In this document: positions 11,581 to 25,100 of the stretch, piece after piece
Layout of the letters: the number at the start of each line of letters is the position of its first letter
How positions within the stretch are numbered: position 1 is the stretch's first letter
NCBI GenBank assembly: GCA_022036555.1
Contig: CM039133.1
Span: 47,382,718-47,446,717, forward strand
DNA length: 64,000 nucleotides
Direction of reading: 5' to 3'
Origin: Microstegium vimineum
Lineage: Eukaryota > Streptophyta > Magnoliopsida > Poales > Poaceae
The notes under the pieces: model-generated
Seen by the model: only the letters and a program-made list of their open reading frames with translations
Databases searched by the model: none
What the model was told of the DNA's origin: nothing
Made by a program: the position numbers and the translations under genes

Positions 11581-12867
11581 AGTCTTAAATACTTATTTCA
11601 AAATTGAGTGATAAAGTGAACACGAGGGGAATGTTTATGCCTTATAGTGACTTTGGTGTGGAGTTGTCAGGGTAGGTACGCTATGTTGCAGGTGCGAACC
11701 CCGACCCATCGCATGCATATTTGATGAAAAAAAAGGCATGACATGCATGTGACTAAAGTCTCCATGAATTAAAAAAAAGATTATTTTGTTGGCTTATTTA
11801 TAATTTTCGGAAAACGATTTGCCGGGGTGGATGTATTTTCACCAGCGTACAAATTGATATCTAAAGGTAGATATTGTTACGAGCCACACCACTACAAATT
11901 GTTATTTATAGAAACCTACACAAAGAGGCAGCTGGCCTCTAATATAACACTTGGGCCTGTTTTGTTAGAGACCTCAACATGATGCCAAGTAAAAACTGAT
12001 GTGTGAAACTTTTCTGAAAAAGTTGATGCTTTTTGCCTAGCCAAATAAGTGTAAATAATATGTATTTTCTGATTAAATATAATTTGTAGTATAATATAAA
12101 TTGAACACTTATGATTAAATAATGCAATGGTAGATAAAAATTCCAAACAAAAAATATATATAATCATAATCAAGATTGCAAAATAAATTTAATTTTGATG
12201 AACAATAAAAGATCCGTTTGATGCATTGGTAAACAGTAATATGGTTATAATTTTTAGCAGTAACATATACGTCATTTGTGGGCCACAAAAAAATAGAACA
12301 GTAGTTAACTAAAAGTGTCAAATCTGCACAGTAATTAATTAATTTGAACTAACTTTGATGCTTTAAGCACCGAGACAAGTGTTGCTAGCAGCTCGCGGCG
12401 CTCGTTTTTAGAGGCCTGTCCTCCCAATTTCCTATACCAGGATCGGATAGGTGGCCAGGGCTGCATCCAAATGGAACACACAGGCAGCTATCATCCACGC
12501 ATGTAGATGGACACCAGGGCACCATCCAAACATAGCTAAAGCCACACTTCTCCGTAGAAGTGATAGTCCCATGACCACGTGTGCTCGATCAGCTGCTGCC
12601 CTGTATCCCGACGGCTGTGTGCCCGTGTCCACCAACCAGGCAACCGCCGCTTTGCATCTCCATAAGGCCGCGTTTCCACTCTCTGATGCACTGAAGTCAA
12701 CTATGGGTTTGCATTCTGTCCTGTTGACACAGCATCAGGATTCAGAAGCAGATCATGGCTGATTTCCGCGTATAATATGAATCTGGGGGCTTGCCCACGA
12801 AATAAACTAGCTTGATCACTCTGCTCCTGCCGCCTCCCTCCATCTTGCAGTCAAAGTAGTAAGTATT
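11581..12867. other. intergenic, no gene recognised
   Basis: AT-rich to about 12360, then a more GC-balanced stretch. Parts of 12540-12760 look distantly related to 14520-14740 and 48380-48570, so this is probably the downstream body of non-coding unit A read on the - strand. Reading frames here are short and resemble nothing known. Confidence 0.5.
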
Positions 12868-13026
12868 TCCCTCTTGCCTCCTATTCCAAACACACGTAGC
12901 ACGTACATGGGAAACAATCTTTCTTACTCCTTCCAACATCCTACTCTTTCTTCAGTTAACTAGTGGTTGCATTTTGTCAAGCTACTACCTGCTGAATAGA
13001 AAGCAAAATGTGTAGTAATATATATA
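12868..13026 (-). ncRNA. candidate 21-PHAS unit A: miR2118 target-like site plus TATA box
   Basis: On the + strand 12868-12889 matches the miR2118 sequence as I remember it at about 18 of 22 positions (core GCCTCCTATTCC). On the - strand it is therefore a target-like site (GGAATAGGAGGCA). A TATATATA run at 13019-13026 lies about 130 bp upstream on the - strand, a reasonable distance for a promoter with the site near the 5' end of the RNA. No complementary arm that would make a MIR hairpin is visible within about 200 bp. If real, cleavage would fall between 12877 and 12878, with phased siRNAs toward lower coordinates. The transcript 3' end cannot be placed. Confidence 0.55.
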
Positions 13027-14027
13027 GGCGGTCTGGTCGTGTAGAGCTAGAGCCCGTGGCGGCGGAAGTACTTAATTACTTTTCACTCCCTCTATTTCAA
13101 TCAATGTTGCAGTTGGAAACTGAATGCAGGCAGTGTACCTTTTCTAGCTATGCATTCACTCTTGGAAATCGCCACATATATCATGCAGCGAATATCAATT
13201 GGTTGGTTGGTTCATTTGAAATTGGAGTGGTAATTAATACATAACATAATTCTGAAGCATGGCAGAAGACAACATTTACTTGATCATTTTAGGAGAGACA
13301 CAATTTATTTGCAGGGGTATTGAAATTGTTCTACTGCGAGTGCTTCCAGCTAAACAACGTTTTGTGCTTCGGCATTTCTGGGATGGCCTCCAATCTGTTT
13401 CCCATCGCAACTTGTGTCAACTTTTGTTATTTTACAAATGTACAAACGCATGAAACTAGATAGATAGTGGTTTAGTCAATGGTCATGGAAAGAAAAAAGG
13501 GAAGCGTCAATCATCATTTGAGGGAAAAAAAATAGGAATAGCTTAAGGAGAACAACATTACATTAGCAGAGTCGTCTCAGAGGACAGAGGTGATACTTGA
13601 ATTGTTGTATTTGTAATCTGGAGCTGCACTCAAAAGTCTAAACTGAGATTACAAGTTGAATTCTTACCTGAAACTGAAGTGACATTTTAGTCGATCAATC
13701 ACACATGTAAGGTACAGATACGTCTCAACAACACATCATAAACATGATTTGTTGATCTGCCTCTATGATCAGCGACAAGTTTTGACTGCAAACATTTGAG
13801 ATTAGAGATGCGTTTTGTTTCCAGGTCACTGGATTTGGTGTCTTCTTTATATTATTTTTGGCATAGTGTGAGATAATGTGCAAGGCTCAATATGTTTTTA
13901 AAACGAGCAACCGTACGGCTCGTCGTTATGAGATAATGCATACGTAGTCTTTTTCATGCTGGCACGTAGCTAAGATTTGTACATTATACTTAAACTGAAC
14001 AAGTGCAAATTAAGCAGCTAGCAACTA
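13027..14027. other. intergenic repeat block shared with 47213-47532
   Basis: 13667-14002 is clearly homologous, with scattered changes, to 47213-47532 (shared start CCTGAAACTGAAG, shared end TAAACTGAACAA). 13083-13140 has a block conserved at 15120-15170 and 48835-48895 (CAGTTGGAA, then CAGGCA-TGTACC), just upstream of the - strand TATA boxes. No coding potential is seen. Confidence 0.6.
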
Positions 14028-14259
14028 CTCCATCCGTCACTAAATGTTTGTCGCCACGATTTGAGTGCCGACGAATTTGACTCGATTTATTAAAAATAAG
14101 AATAATATTGCATCTTCAAATAAATTTATTAAAAAACTAAATTCAAATATTTATCAATAATACTAACTATGTACTATAAATACTAATATTTTTTAATATA
14201 TATTTAGTCAAAGTTGTATTTTTGGAAGCGAAACGACACACATTAAGGGACAGAGGGAC
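14028..14259. mobile_element. Stowaway-like MITE
   Basis: It starts CTCCATCCGTCACTAAATG after TA and ends with a roughly complementary CATTAAGGGACAGAGGGA. This resembles the CTCCCTCCGT termini of Stowaway (Tc1/mariner-type) miniature elements. The right TA is not clean. The homologous region near 48.1 kb lacks it, consistent with insertion after the local duplication. Confidence 0.5.
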
Positions 14260-14797
14260 ACAATAAGGCAAAAATAGATGTTATTCTCATTTCTCGACTA
14301 GTCAATTTTTTTAACTTTAACTAATTATATATAAAAGATTATGAATATTTAAGATATAAACTTTATATCATTAGCGTTAAATATATTTATAATAATTTTT
14401 TTTGAAAGTATAAATGCTACACGTATTTTCTTCAAGAAATAGTCAGAGTTGAGAAACTTTGATCTACACGCAATCAATATATAGTGACCTCTATTTTGGG
14501 AAAAGGACTACACCATGTTTCGGGCTGTGTGCTCAGCTGCTGAATCCACTAGTGTGCCGGTGTCCATGGACCGCCTGTAATCTGCACAGTGCTGTGTTTC
14601 AGGTGTTCCCTGCACCCAAGTCAACACTGACGTTGCCTACCGACCTGTCGATGCAGCAACAAGAAATCGAGCAGAAGGTCATCGCCGATTTATGTGTATA
14701 GAAAGAACTGTGCAGCTCGCGTGCGAAATGGTCCCTCTTGAGATCACTATGCTCCTGCCACTTCTCGATCCAGGATGTAGTATAAATAATATGCAGT

Positions 14798-15077
14798 TCC
14801 CTCTTGCCTCCTGCTCCTTCCAGAATCCTATTCTTTTGTGCATAGGGCAGGAAGAATGGACGAACACTTCTCGGGCAAAGACAGAGTTCTTCAGAAATTG
14901 GTATAGCTGAGTTTTCCCACTTGCCTCCTATTCCCGTGACACATTACACAGATGTACCACTATATTTCTTACTCATTAGAACAACCGACCTCTCTTCCGC
15001 TTATTAACTAGTGGTTGCATGCATTTTGTGACGAAGTTACTTGAGGAATAGAAAGCACTGTGTAGTAGTAATATATA
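14798..15077 (-). ncRNA. candidate 21-PHAS unit B with two miR2118 target-like sites
   Basis: Two sites lie 117 bp apart: 14798-14819 (core GCCTCCTGCTCC) and 14915-14936 (core GCCTCCTATTCC), each about 16 of 22 to the remembered miR2118. The TATA-like run ATATATA at 15071-15077 is about 135 bp upstream on the - strand. Expected cuts are 14807/14808 and 14924/14925. The unit is homologous to unit H near 48.6 kb over 14281-15175 against 48130-48905. Two target sites in one precursor would be unusual for miR2118 loci, which normally work from one. Confidence 0.52.
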
Positions 15078-16672
15078 GAGGCGCGAGTGCCATTGGGGAA
15101 GTAGATCTTTCTTTTTTTTTTCTTTCTTTTAATCAACGTTGTAGTTGGAACTGCAGGCATTGTACCTTTTTCAGCCACGGACGACTCTGTAATCATTTTT
15201 CATTAATCATTTCCAGAAAACCAAAACAAAAAATATGAAGCATTTTGAAGACTCAAACCGTAACCTCACCCTAGCATACCAACTAGTTTTACCACTGCAC
15301 TATATACACAATCTCTAATGAAGTCAAATTAAACAAGTTTTAACTACAAAAAATGAATTCTTAACAAGAACTACAACTTTCGTATAACACTTGCCTCCAT
15401 CTGAGATTGTTTAGAAAATTCAAAATTTTGAATTTAAAAATATGTGAATTTGAACACGTATTTGAGAATATAAATAAATTCAAAGAAAATTTCAACAATA
15501 ATCTTGTTGATTGGGTCTCAGCAACTGAACTTTGATATTAACCACATATATAAACAATAACATAGTTTTGAATTTAAAAATCTAAGAAATTAAAATACAT
15601 ATTTGGGACTCTAAGCTATTTTCAAAAAAAAAATTGAATTACAAAGCTGTAGAATGTATTGGCAACTACAACTTTGATATAGACCATGTCAACATCAAGC
15701 TTGTTTAAAAAAATGTTTCAAAATTCAATAGCATAGGATTTAGAACAACATTTTGGCACTAACTAAATAGTTTCAAATAAATAACTTCTCAACTGCATAG
15801 TTGTACATCATACCGTGGGCTACAATTTAAGAATTAAGTCCATTTTTATCCCCTCAACTATTGAGTTTCTTTATTTTCATGGAGTAAAAATACTGTCCAA
15901 CTAGCAATCTTTAGTGGTATTTTTATCATTATTTTCTTTATAATCTTTTTTTATTATAACCGATATGTGTCAAATATGTATACATTTTATTATGCTACAC
16001 TGCTTTTATTAGATGTTAGGATAGAGTTGAAGAAGAACTCTATATATATATCATAAGGGTAGTTTGGGTGGCAACCAGACCTGGGAGCACCTGAATATAC
16101 CATTGTAGGTCCTATCTTTATGGGAAGGAGCACCTATAATCATTTCCTAAAGATATAGGCACTTAGCCAAACCTTGTTAACAACATTATGCCTCGGTGTC
16201 ATTCTCATTTGCATATTTTTATTTTATGGTGGTTCGTATGGTTCCCGTTCTTTGGTTAGTACATCGATTTGAGTCTGAATCTAACCGTGCATTCTAACAT
16301 TTACACTTCTTTTTTCATGAGGTTATATCAATGGAAATTTGCAAGGTCAACGGATTTGGTTCAGTACTAAACCTAAGTGTTGGCGGGAAAATTTGGATGA
16401 AATTAGTAAAACTGGCTGAGCTAATTAACAAGTTTCAATAATTCAACCAGCTAGGCCGGCCAGTTTTTCTGATCTTTGCTGAGCCGGAAAACTAGCTTAG
16501 CTGGTTTGGGCAATGTTGATGACCCTCTCTGAGGAAAGCCCACACGTACACAAGATGTTGGGACTGACGGTACAAAAACAATTTGTACTGGCGGTATTTT
16601 TTTCCACCAGTCTGGAAATAAACAATTTGCACAGGTGTTAGTTTAAGTGCTCTTACAAATGATGTGACAGTA
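15078..16672. other. intergenic AT-rich DNA
   Basis: 15115-15175 is the conserved block upstream of the unit B TATA box. Beyond about 15240 the sequence is AT-rich with repeated AAATTC/TTTGAATTT words and no reading frame of note. Confidence 0.5.
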
Positions 16673-16689
16673 ATACACTACTACAGGAA

Positions 16690-16880
16690 TGATTTACCGC
16701 AACGTTGGCCTTAGGCGCCCGGTAGCGGACATCTTAAGCGCCCGTTGCGGTAAACCGGTTACCGCAGCGGGCAGCATAATCCGACCGCTGCTGTAAATCC
16801 ATTTACCACAGCGGGCAGCATAATCCGACCGCCGCGGTAAATCCATTTACCGCAGCGGGCGGATTATGTGGCCCGCTGCG
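16690..16880. repeat. left subterminal repeat array of CACTA 1
   Basis: Several copies of a roughly 15-bp word (ACCGCAGCGGGC and its complement) occur in direct and inverted order. In En/Spm-type elements such subterminal repeats are binding sites for the element's TNPA-type protein. Confidence 0.85.
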
Positions 16881-16893
16881 GTTATCCCCTCCC

Positions 16894-16901
16894 TATATAT
16901 A
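16894..16901 (+). promoter_or_regulatory. TATA box for the TNP2 gene of CACTA 1
   Basis: TATATATA follows the left repeat array directly and precedes the first ATG of the transposase (17515) by about 600 bp. Confidence 0.5.
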
Positions 16902-17514
16902 GCAGTAACCCTCCCTCCTTCTTCCCACGACTTCTCCTCTTGCAAAACGTGGGGGGGGGGGGGGAGATTTTGCCCAAATTTTTCACCAAATCTTCAAATT
17001 CAGTTTTAGAGCATTGATTTGGGGGAGTAGGACACAAATAAAGGTACATGATTGCTCTCCCACCCTCGTTCTCCCTCGTTTTCTCTCTTTTTAGTGCAAT
17101 TCTCCTCATGTGGATCTAGATCTAGATCAATGGGATCCACATGCATGGATCTAGATCTAGTTTGTGTTTTTAGTCTAGTTTCTTTATAGATCCATGTCTA
17201 GATCATATCAAACATGTGTTTTTCACTCTAGATTCACCAGTGTGGCTAAAGTTTTGTCGATTTTGATCTCTCATCTTTTTGGGGCGGATAACCTTGCCGA
17301 TTTTTTCACTAAATCATCAAATTGAGTTTTAGAGCTTTGATTTGGGGAGGAGAGGACAAATAAGAGGTACATGATTGCTCCACACACCTTTATATTTTCT
17401 CATTTATTCTCACGATGACTATTGCGATATGTCTCATCATGTGTGTACTCTAGATTCATGAAGTAGATGTTTTTTTATATAGCACTTTGTTGTTTTGTCG
17501 TGTGTTAAGCTACA

Positions 17515-20500
17515 ATGGACAGCTCCGAATGGATGTACCACATTGATAGAGTGCTTGATCTTCGGTACCTTAACGAATCGAGGAAGTTTATGGCAGCTGC
17601 GAAAGCTCATCGTGCTAGTTTGAAGCGGACGACAACCGTATGTCCATGTTCTAAATGCCGGAACCTCAGAGGCTACCCAGATGGTACAGTGTAATCACAT
17701 ATGATTGTCAACGGGTTTATGGAGGGTTACACGGTTTGGACTTCTCATGGTGAACAAAGTCTCGATGCGAGTTGCGGTGTATCTGGAGTGAGCTCGTCGA
17801 CGGCGACCAACCAAGATCATGTTCGACCACCACCACCTTCCGTTCTAGTGCCAGCCGCCACCGACGATGGCAACAATTCTCGTGACTACATCACAGTTGA
17901 AGAATTGCTCGAGAACAATCCAGATGATGATAGTGCTGATGACGGTGACACTACTGAAGATGCTACTCTGAGGGAACCCGAAGAAGTACAGCTCTTTGAG
18001 GATCTAGTCAACCACATCGACGAGGATGATGTTATGTATGGCAACCCAAAGTTGGTTGGAGAATTTTAGGGAGATGAACCAGGCGGCAATTGATCCTCTG
18101 TACCAGGATGGTGGAAAATGTTCGGAGGGGTGCACGACACTCCGTTTCAACCTCCATATGCTGATGATGAAGGCTCGACATGGTTGGTCAGACATTGGCT
18201 TCAACGAGCTGTTAAGCTACCTTTCTACGACGTACCCTACGGGAGGTAACAAGGTGCAAGCTAATACATATCAAGCGAAGAAGCTCATCCGTCCAGTGGC
18301 GATGAAAGTTAGAAAGTTTGATGCTTGCCCTAACCACTGCATCATGTACCAGGGCGAGAAGTATGAGAACATGACGGAATGTCCACACTGTGGATTTAGT
18401 CGGTACAAGAGGAATGTCGGTTGCCGCGTGGATGCTGACGATATTCTTCCGAACAACAAGAAGAAGAAGACCAGTGCTGCGACCAAGAAGATCTCGGCTC
18501 AGCAAGATGAGGAAGAAGAAGGTTACACGCTGAGGAAAAGCCCCACGCTATCCGTGTGGTACCTACCTGTGCTTGATCGTCTACGTGCACTGTTCGAGAA
18601 TCCAGAGGATGCGAAGCTGTTGTCATGGCATGCATCTCCTGATCGGGTCAAGAACGATGGCAAGCTACGACACCCCTCCGATGCACAGTAGTGGAAGAAT
18701 TTCGATAAGGAGTACCCCGAGTTTCGTGACGAGCCCAGACATGTCCGGTTCGCGCTCAGTACCGATGGGATGAACCCGTTCGGTGAGCTAAGCAACTCGC
18801 ACACTACTTGGCCAGTCATACTCAGCATCTACAACCTACCTCCATGGGTGTGTCTGAAGCGCAGGTACCTTATGTTGACGATGCTTATCTCTGGACCGAG
18901 GCAGCCCGGCAATGATATAGATGTCCTCCTAGAGCCGCTCATGGAGGAAATGTAGATGCTATTTGATGTTGGGGTCGAGATGATGGATGCGTACAAAAAG
19001 CAGAGCTTCACAATTAAAGCCATCATCTTTGTCACCATCACTGATTACCCCGGTCTCTTCTCACTATCGGGGCAGATCAAAGGGAAGACTGGATGTGTAG
19101 TTTGCATCAACGAGACTTGCTACACTTACCTTTCGAGTTCCACCAAGCTGATGTACACTCGGTATAGAAGGTTCCTTAAGGCCAAACACAGGTATAGAAG
19201 AAGTGATATGAATGAATACTTTGACAATAAGGATGAGCGAGAATGACTTCCAATGCCAGAGACAAAGTGGGGGCCAAAGGTCTATGAGATGGTGAAGGAT
19301 ATGGATGACATCAAGTTCGGTAAGAAGAAGAAAGGACCGGAGGATGGGACAGAACCGACTAGGAAGCGAAAGCGCGACAAGAAGCAGGAAGCATCTCCTG
19401 ATGATGATGTCCTAGTCATCCTTTTCAAAAAGAAGTCGATCTTCTTCAAGTACCTGTCGTACTAGAAAATATTTCATACACCCCATGCAATCGACTGTAT
19501 GCACCTAGAGAAGAATGTGTTTGAGAGCACGATCGGTGTTCTGCTGGACATCCCGGGCAAGACAAAGGATGAGATCAAGTCACGGACCGATCTTGTCAAC
19601 CAAGGCATTAGAAAGGAACTCCACCCTGGAAAGCCTCATAACGGCAGAGTTGATATCCCATTGGCTGCATACAACCTCACGCATGCCGAGAAGGTGACTT
19701 TTTGCAAATTGATGAGGGGTATCAAGGTGCCGACCAGTTTCTCCACCAACATCAAGAGCCTGGTCTCCATGAAAGACCTCACAATGACCGGCTACAACTC
19801 ACATGACTGTCACGTCATGCTCACGGTGTTCCTTCCAATATTAATAAGAGCTATCAGTCCAGAATATGTGAAGATGGTGATAACACATATGTCATACTTC
19901 TTTAACTGCATCACGTAGAAGGTCATCGATAAGGCAGAGTTGCCTGCCTTAAAGAGTTCATCGTGGAAACCCTCTGTCAGCTCGAGATGTGCTTTCCACC
20001 GGCTTTCTTTGACATTATGCCACACCTGATGATGCACATGGTTGACTAGATCGAGCAATTGGGCCCAGTGTACCTACACCAGATGTGGACGTACGAGCGC
20101 TTCATGTCCAACTTGAACAGGTACGTCCATAACCGTGCTTACCCTGAAGGTTCTATGATCGAGGTGTACACAACCGAGGAGTCAATCAACTGGTGTATGA
20201 GGTACATTAAAGACGCAACGACGATTGGGTTGCTTGTTCACCCGTACGAGGGAAGAACCGAAGGGAAAGGGTGCGTGGGCCGGAAAGTGCGCACTGATAT
20301 ACCTAACAAAGAGGTAGAAGAAGCTCATTATAGCATCCTCCATCAGTTGGAGAGCATGGAAAAATACGTCGAACAACACCTGGAAGAGCTTCGCACTGCT
20401 CATGATGGAAAGTGCGCGGAGGAATGGGTCCAGAAAAAGCACAGGAACAGTTTTGTACAATGGATGAAAGAGCAAGAAATATCGCCTAATGACGATGACA

Positions 20501-21105
20501 GTGACACTGTAAAGAAGCTTGCGCAAGGCCCGTCAACCCAAGTCACCACGTGGCAAGGGTATGATGTGAAGGGGTACAGGTTTCACACAAAAGACAAAGA
20601 TAAAAAGAGTACGACATAGAACTGCGGTGTTCGATACGAGGGCGTAGACGAGTTCACACAAAAGAGGACACAATTCTATGGGCAGATCGAACAAATATGG
20701 GACCTCGACTATGGAGTCAACTTACGCATAACAAACTTCAAGTGCGATTGGGTCAACCCAAAATCAGTGGTAGTGGACAATTACGGGTTAACCACCGTGA
20801 ACCTCAAAAGCACGGGCTACAAAGACGACCAATGGGTACTTGCAACCAATGTAGCGCAAGTGATGTACTATATCTATCCACCAAATACAAAGAAGCATGT
20901 GGTTGTGTCCGGAAAGCAACGGATTGTGGGAGCTGATGGGGTGCAAAGCCCCGAGCAGTACAACAACTACGCGGAGCTCTAGCTTTTTACAGATCATGAA
21001 AAGAAGATCAAGGTAGTCGAGGTTGGTTGCAAGCATAGCAAGGTGAAACCCTGGGCATGGAGTGGTAATGAGAAGAGGGTCGTGAAAGCTCCCGCACCAA
21101 AATGA
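17515..21105 (+). pseudogene. TNP2-type CACTA transposase (Transposase_21, DUF4218, DUF4216)
   Basis: From ATG 17515 (MDSSEWMYHIDRVLDLRYLN) an N-terminal transposase-associated domain shows CPCSKCRN, then a stop at 17692. After a frameshift near 18045, 18026-18691 has FNLHMLMMKARHGWSDIGF and the Cys motif ECPHCGFSRYKR of the TNP2 family. The core continues (HVRFALSTDGMNPFGELS, then IDCMHLEKNVFE) through stops at 18689, 18953, 19244, 19463 and 19916. After another shift, DUF4218 (YLHQMWTYERFMSNLNRYV, NRAYPEGSMIEVYTTEESI) and DUF4216 (PKSVVVDNYGLTTVNL ... VVVSGKQRIVG) follow to TGA 21103. TNP2 catalyses excision by acting on the CACTA ends. Several stops fit CAG-to-TAG or CGA-to-TGA changes. 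Confidence 0.9.
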
Positions 21106-21289
21106 GATGTCTGCCACACTTTTTTTGTAATAATGTAGACCAATACAAGTTTGTGACATGTGAACCTGGTTATAATATAGATCTTGATGAGTTTGACAAA
21201 CTTTGTATTCATACCTTTTATATTTGAATGCATTTAGATTTTGAAAACTTGAAGTCAAAGCATTTTAGAGTTTAAAGTTCACAAAATTT

Positions 21290-21438
21290 ACCACAGCAGG
21301 CTTCCTACTTCGCCCGTTGCGGTAAATATTTACCGCATCGGGTATCTTAAAGGGCCCGCTGCGGTAAATGTTTACCGCAGCGGGCGCTTAGGTTGCCCGC
21401 TACGGTAAATGTTTACCGCAGCGGGCGTGCATATATAT
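21290..21438 (+). promoter_or_regulatory. internal array of CACTA 1 subterminal repeats with TATA box
   Basis: At least six copies of the same GCGGTAAA / TTTACCGC words that mark the element ends lie between the two genes, followed at 21431-21438 by ATATATAT. The layout copies that of the left end (repeats, TATA, gene), so it may be a second promoter for the downstream gene. Confidence 0.6.
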
Positions 21439-22111
21439 GGGCAGCCGTCTTGTTCAAATTTCTAAGTCCTCGCTCCCTTTCTTCTTACCCCGAAGGGCTG
21501 TCAGTTTTTGCCACCGCCGCCGCCATTCACCTCCTCCTCGACCCCCGTTCTGCTCCTCCGTCCTGCCGCCGTCACTCCACACCGGCCGAGCGCGGGCCTG
21601 CCGGAACCCTTGATGCGGCCGTAACCCTAGCGCCTCCGGGTCCGCCACCTTGCCATTTGGAGCCATCGCCATCGCCTCATCGTCCGCATCTCCTCGTCGT
21701 CTGCCCCGGCTTAGCACACGCGGGCTGGGAACCCTAGCTCCTCCGCCGTGCGCTCGTCGTCCGCTCCTCCGCCGGCCGCCACCGTCCGGGCCACGTCCCC
21801 TGGTACCCTAGCCGCCACCGCCAGGGCCACCGTTCCGGTCGGGAACCCTACTTGTTATACTTGTTACTCGTAGACTACTAGCTATTCCTCATCTTACAGT
21901 TCATATTCATAGTAATTGAGCTCTACATTTGGTAAGATGACTGTCACATTAGTCGATGATCCGTGATCACCACGTAGCGTTGGACGGCTGCTTTGCAGTA
22001 ACCCGCTATTTTGAGAGCAATTTTTCCTTAAACACATGTTTATGCTTTGTATTGTTTTTTTGTAACTCCAATAATATTAAACTAGCAAAATTCATCATAT
22101 ATAGAATATAA

Positions 22112-25100
22112 ATGGAGAACCCGGAAGAGTGGAAAACACCTACCCAAGTCCCTCTTCAAACTCACTGTGCAGTCAAGTCTCGATTACCCCTCCAAGGCCA
22201 AAGAAGAATCGCACAGAGGAGGACACTGATCCGAGTTGGGAACCATGGAACGAGGGTGAAAGTGTGGCTCGGGTTCCGAGCCGAGATAGCGTCCACGCCG
22301 AGGTACTTGCAGCAACCAACACGCTTTTTGCGCTTTATGCTAAAGCGGTTGAAAACTTGAATGCAAGTATCTCTGAAACACAGGTACCGGGTTCTACTCG
22401 GATGCTGGTTTTCGGAGAAGAAGAGGCCCCGCCTCCCTCCACCGGGACCTCAACATCCAAGTCTAAGGGAACCAAACGGAGGAGGGGTGAACATGGGAGG
22501 CACAGGATCGATAGGAGCGAGGAAGTCCACAAGATCATTGAGGTGGGGCCTATGGGAGAGCCGGTCAAGCCTCGCGAGGTCATTGCAGTGTTCAGCAACC
22601 AAGTTGCCATGATTACAAGGGACAAGGTGGAAATCACTTGCCCTGATTGGCACGCTGTCCCGGAGGAATACAAAGGGCCTTATCTGGACTCTGGTTAGGA
22701 GGAAGTTCAACTATCCCGAGAACGCGGATTTGGCCAAGTGCAAGGATTGGGTCATGCACGTGGCGGGGACTTCCCTTCGCAATTTCAAGTCAATGCTGAC
22801 GAGAGATTGGTTCAAGAAGGGCAAGAATCTGTGTACAAAATACAATATGATCAAGGATCATCAGTGTGAGGCTTTTTGCAAACTCAAAAGCTCAAACGAA
22901 GAAAAAGAAAAGACTGCCAAGTTCAGCGCACTCGCGAAGAAGAACAAGTGGCCCCACCACTTGGGAATGACTGGGTTTGCCGGCAAGAGGGAAGAGTGGC
23001 GAAAACAAGATGAAGATATGAGAGCGAGTGGGCAACTAGATCCGTACCAGGATGTCGAACCTAGGGCTAAGGACTTCATCAGAGCTCGAATTCGAAAGAA
23101 GCTCAAGGAGGGTGCAACCAAGTTCAACAAGCCCGGGTTCGAGGAGGTGGAGAAGGCTGTCATCAAAGCCTCCAAGGACAGCGGGTCCTATGAGGTTCAG
23201 AGGGGCCATGACCTACTTACTGAGGTCCTAGGAACCCCGGAGCACCGCGGCCGCGTACGTAGAGTCCAGTCAAAGATGAACTGGAACGCGATTCAGTCTT
23301 AGCAATCCGACGCTTCCTCATACAAGTCGAGGCAGAGGTACAAGACGAACATCTTTCAAAAGGGCTATGAGCTCGGCATGTCTGATATGATCAAGAGCTC
23401 AATAAAGGAAGCCTTCACGAGCAACGACCCCGATATGGTGGCGATGAGGTCACAGATGTTCCGCCAGGCTGGCGTGCCCCTCCCTCCGGATCCACAAGGG
23501 GGGAATGTTCCTCACGTCGAGGATTGCCCGCGCCACCCAATTGATGAGGTCAACGAGATGATACTAGTGCGGCTCTTGATTCCGTTTGGCAGGATCAAGA
23601 AGATTGCCATGGGCGAGGGAGCTGTATATCCGATCAACGAAATCCTAGAAGGATATCGGGCCCGGCTACCTGAGAACTATGCGCTGGTGACCATAACGTT
23701 AGTTAACCCAGAGCATAAAGACTATGAACTAGATGTTCCCCACCTACAACGTCACCGTACCCTTGAAGAAGCGGAATGTGATGACATCTATTGGATGAAG
23801 GATGACCTTGAGATCATACCAACGACGACAGCGTCTGCTGCTGGATCTTGCCCCCCAGAAGGCCGTGACAAGGACCTGCCAGCTCGTTCACCAATTGGCA
23901 AGAGCCCTCCTCAGAGCTCGAAAAGTCCTCCTTTGGGCCCAACCAATGAGGCAGAAGGTTCAAGGGCCACTTCTGGGGGCCACCTCCACCTCCCGACACT
24001 CAGCCTATGCCCACGACAAATGAGGAGGGGGCCGACACTCAGCCTGTGCCCCTGACAAATGAGGAGGGGGCTCAAGGGGATGCACCAGTGGGAGTTACGG
24101 AGGGGGAACAGGCGACGCAGCCAACGCCAGGTGCACCAAGCCAACAGGGAGGTACCGAGGCGGACAACCCGAAGGACGACTCTACATCGCTCCCATTCTC
24201 GACTACATTTCCAAGGTACATTACAGACGAGCACACACAATGTTCAATTCACATTTGTACCTCGATCAATTCACATTCGTACGTTCTAACCCAAATTTTC
24301 CAGGCCTCAAGATGATCCTCATCATCTATTTCCGGAGTCGGACGACTGTCCCGACCACTTTGAGAACGGGAAGTTCATGATAACGAAGCAAGCATTCCTT
24401 GATGAAGAATCATGGGATACAAGGAGGTTTCATCTCTGGTACATGGAAGCGGCAAAAAGAGGCATGTCAAGTTTCACCGTGAAGATTCCAGTCGATTGCT
24501 TCCACTTGCCCGATATCGGGGAATTCACTATTCCGGTGGACTTCGAAGACATGTATAGGCTGCTGCGGGGAGAAGACCTAGACATCGTCCAACTCACTCT
24601 GTTTGCAATGTAAGTGACGACTTGCGAGTTAATTCCATTGATCTCCCCTATTCTATAGGTCAACTCTACACTTATTAGACTATATGGTACGTTCACGTGT
24701 ATATGCAGGATGTCTGTCACCGTAAGCAACAAAAAGCATCGTCCAACTCTTTTTCTCTCTCCAATGCATATCAATGAGGGTGCCATCAAGGGTCACATGC
24801 CAACGGATAAAAATAAGACAAAAAAATAGAGAGAAAAGGAATATAAAGACAATATGAGGAATCTGAAGAAGAAAGTGGCAGACTACATATGCTCAGTAAT
24901 GTTGAAGGTCAAGGAGGATGGGCCATGGTGTATCATGGCTCCATATCACTTTGGGTAACTATGAAAACATGTCCGTAGAGTTCCGAAGTGGGTAAGATCA
25001 ATCTTTGTAATCATCCTAACCAATAGTCTGTTTGAATCGTGCAGCAACGACCACCAGGGCCATTGAGTTGCATATCTCATCTATCCTCAAGATGACAGAG

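Noticed and set aside
12868..12889. Reading the miR2118-like segments as MIR2118 genes on the + strand
   Set aside because: A MIR2118 precursor needs a nearly complementary arm about 50-150 nt away. I found no GGAGGCA-type arm near any of the sites; the target reading on the - strand explains them better.
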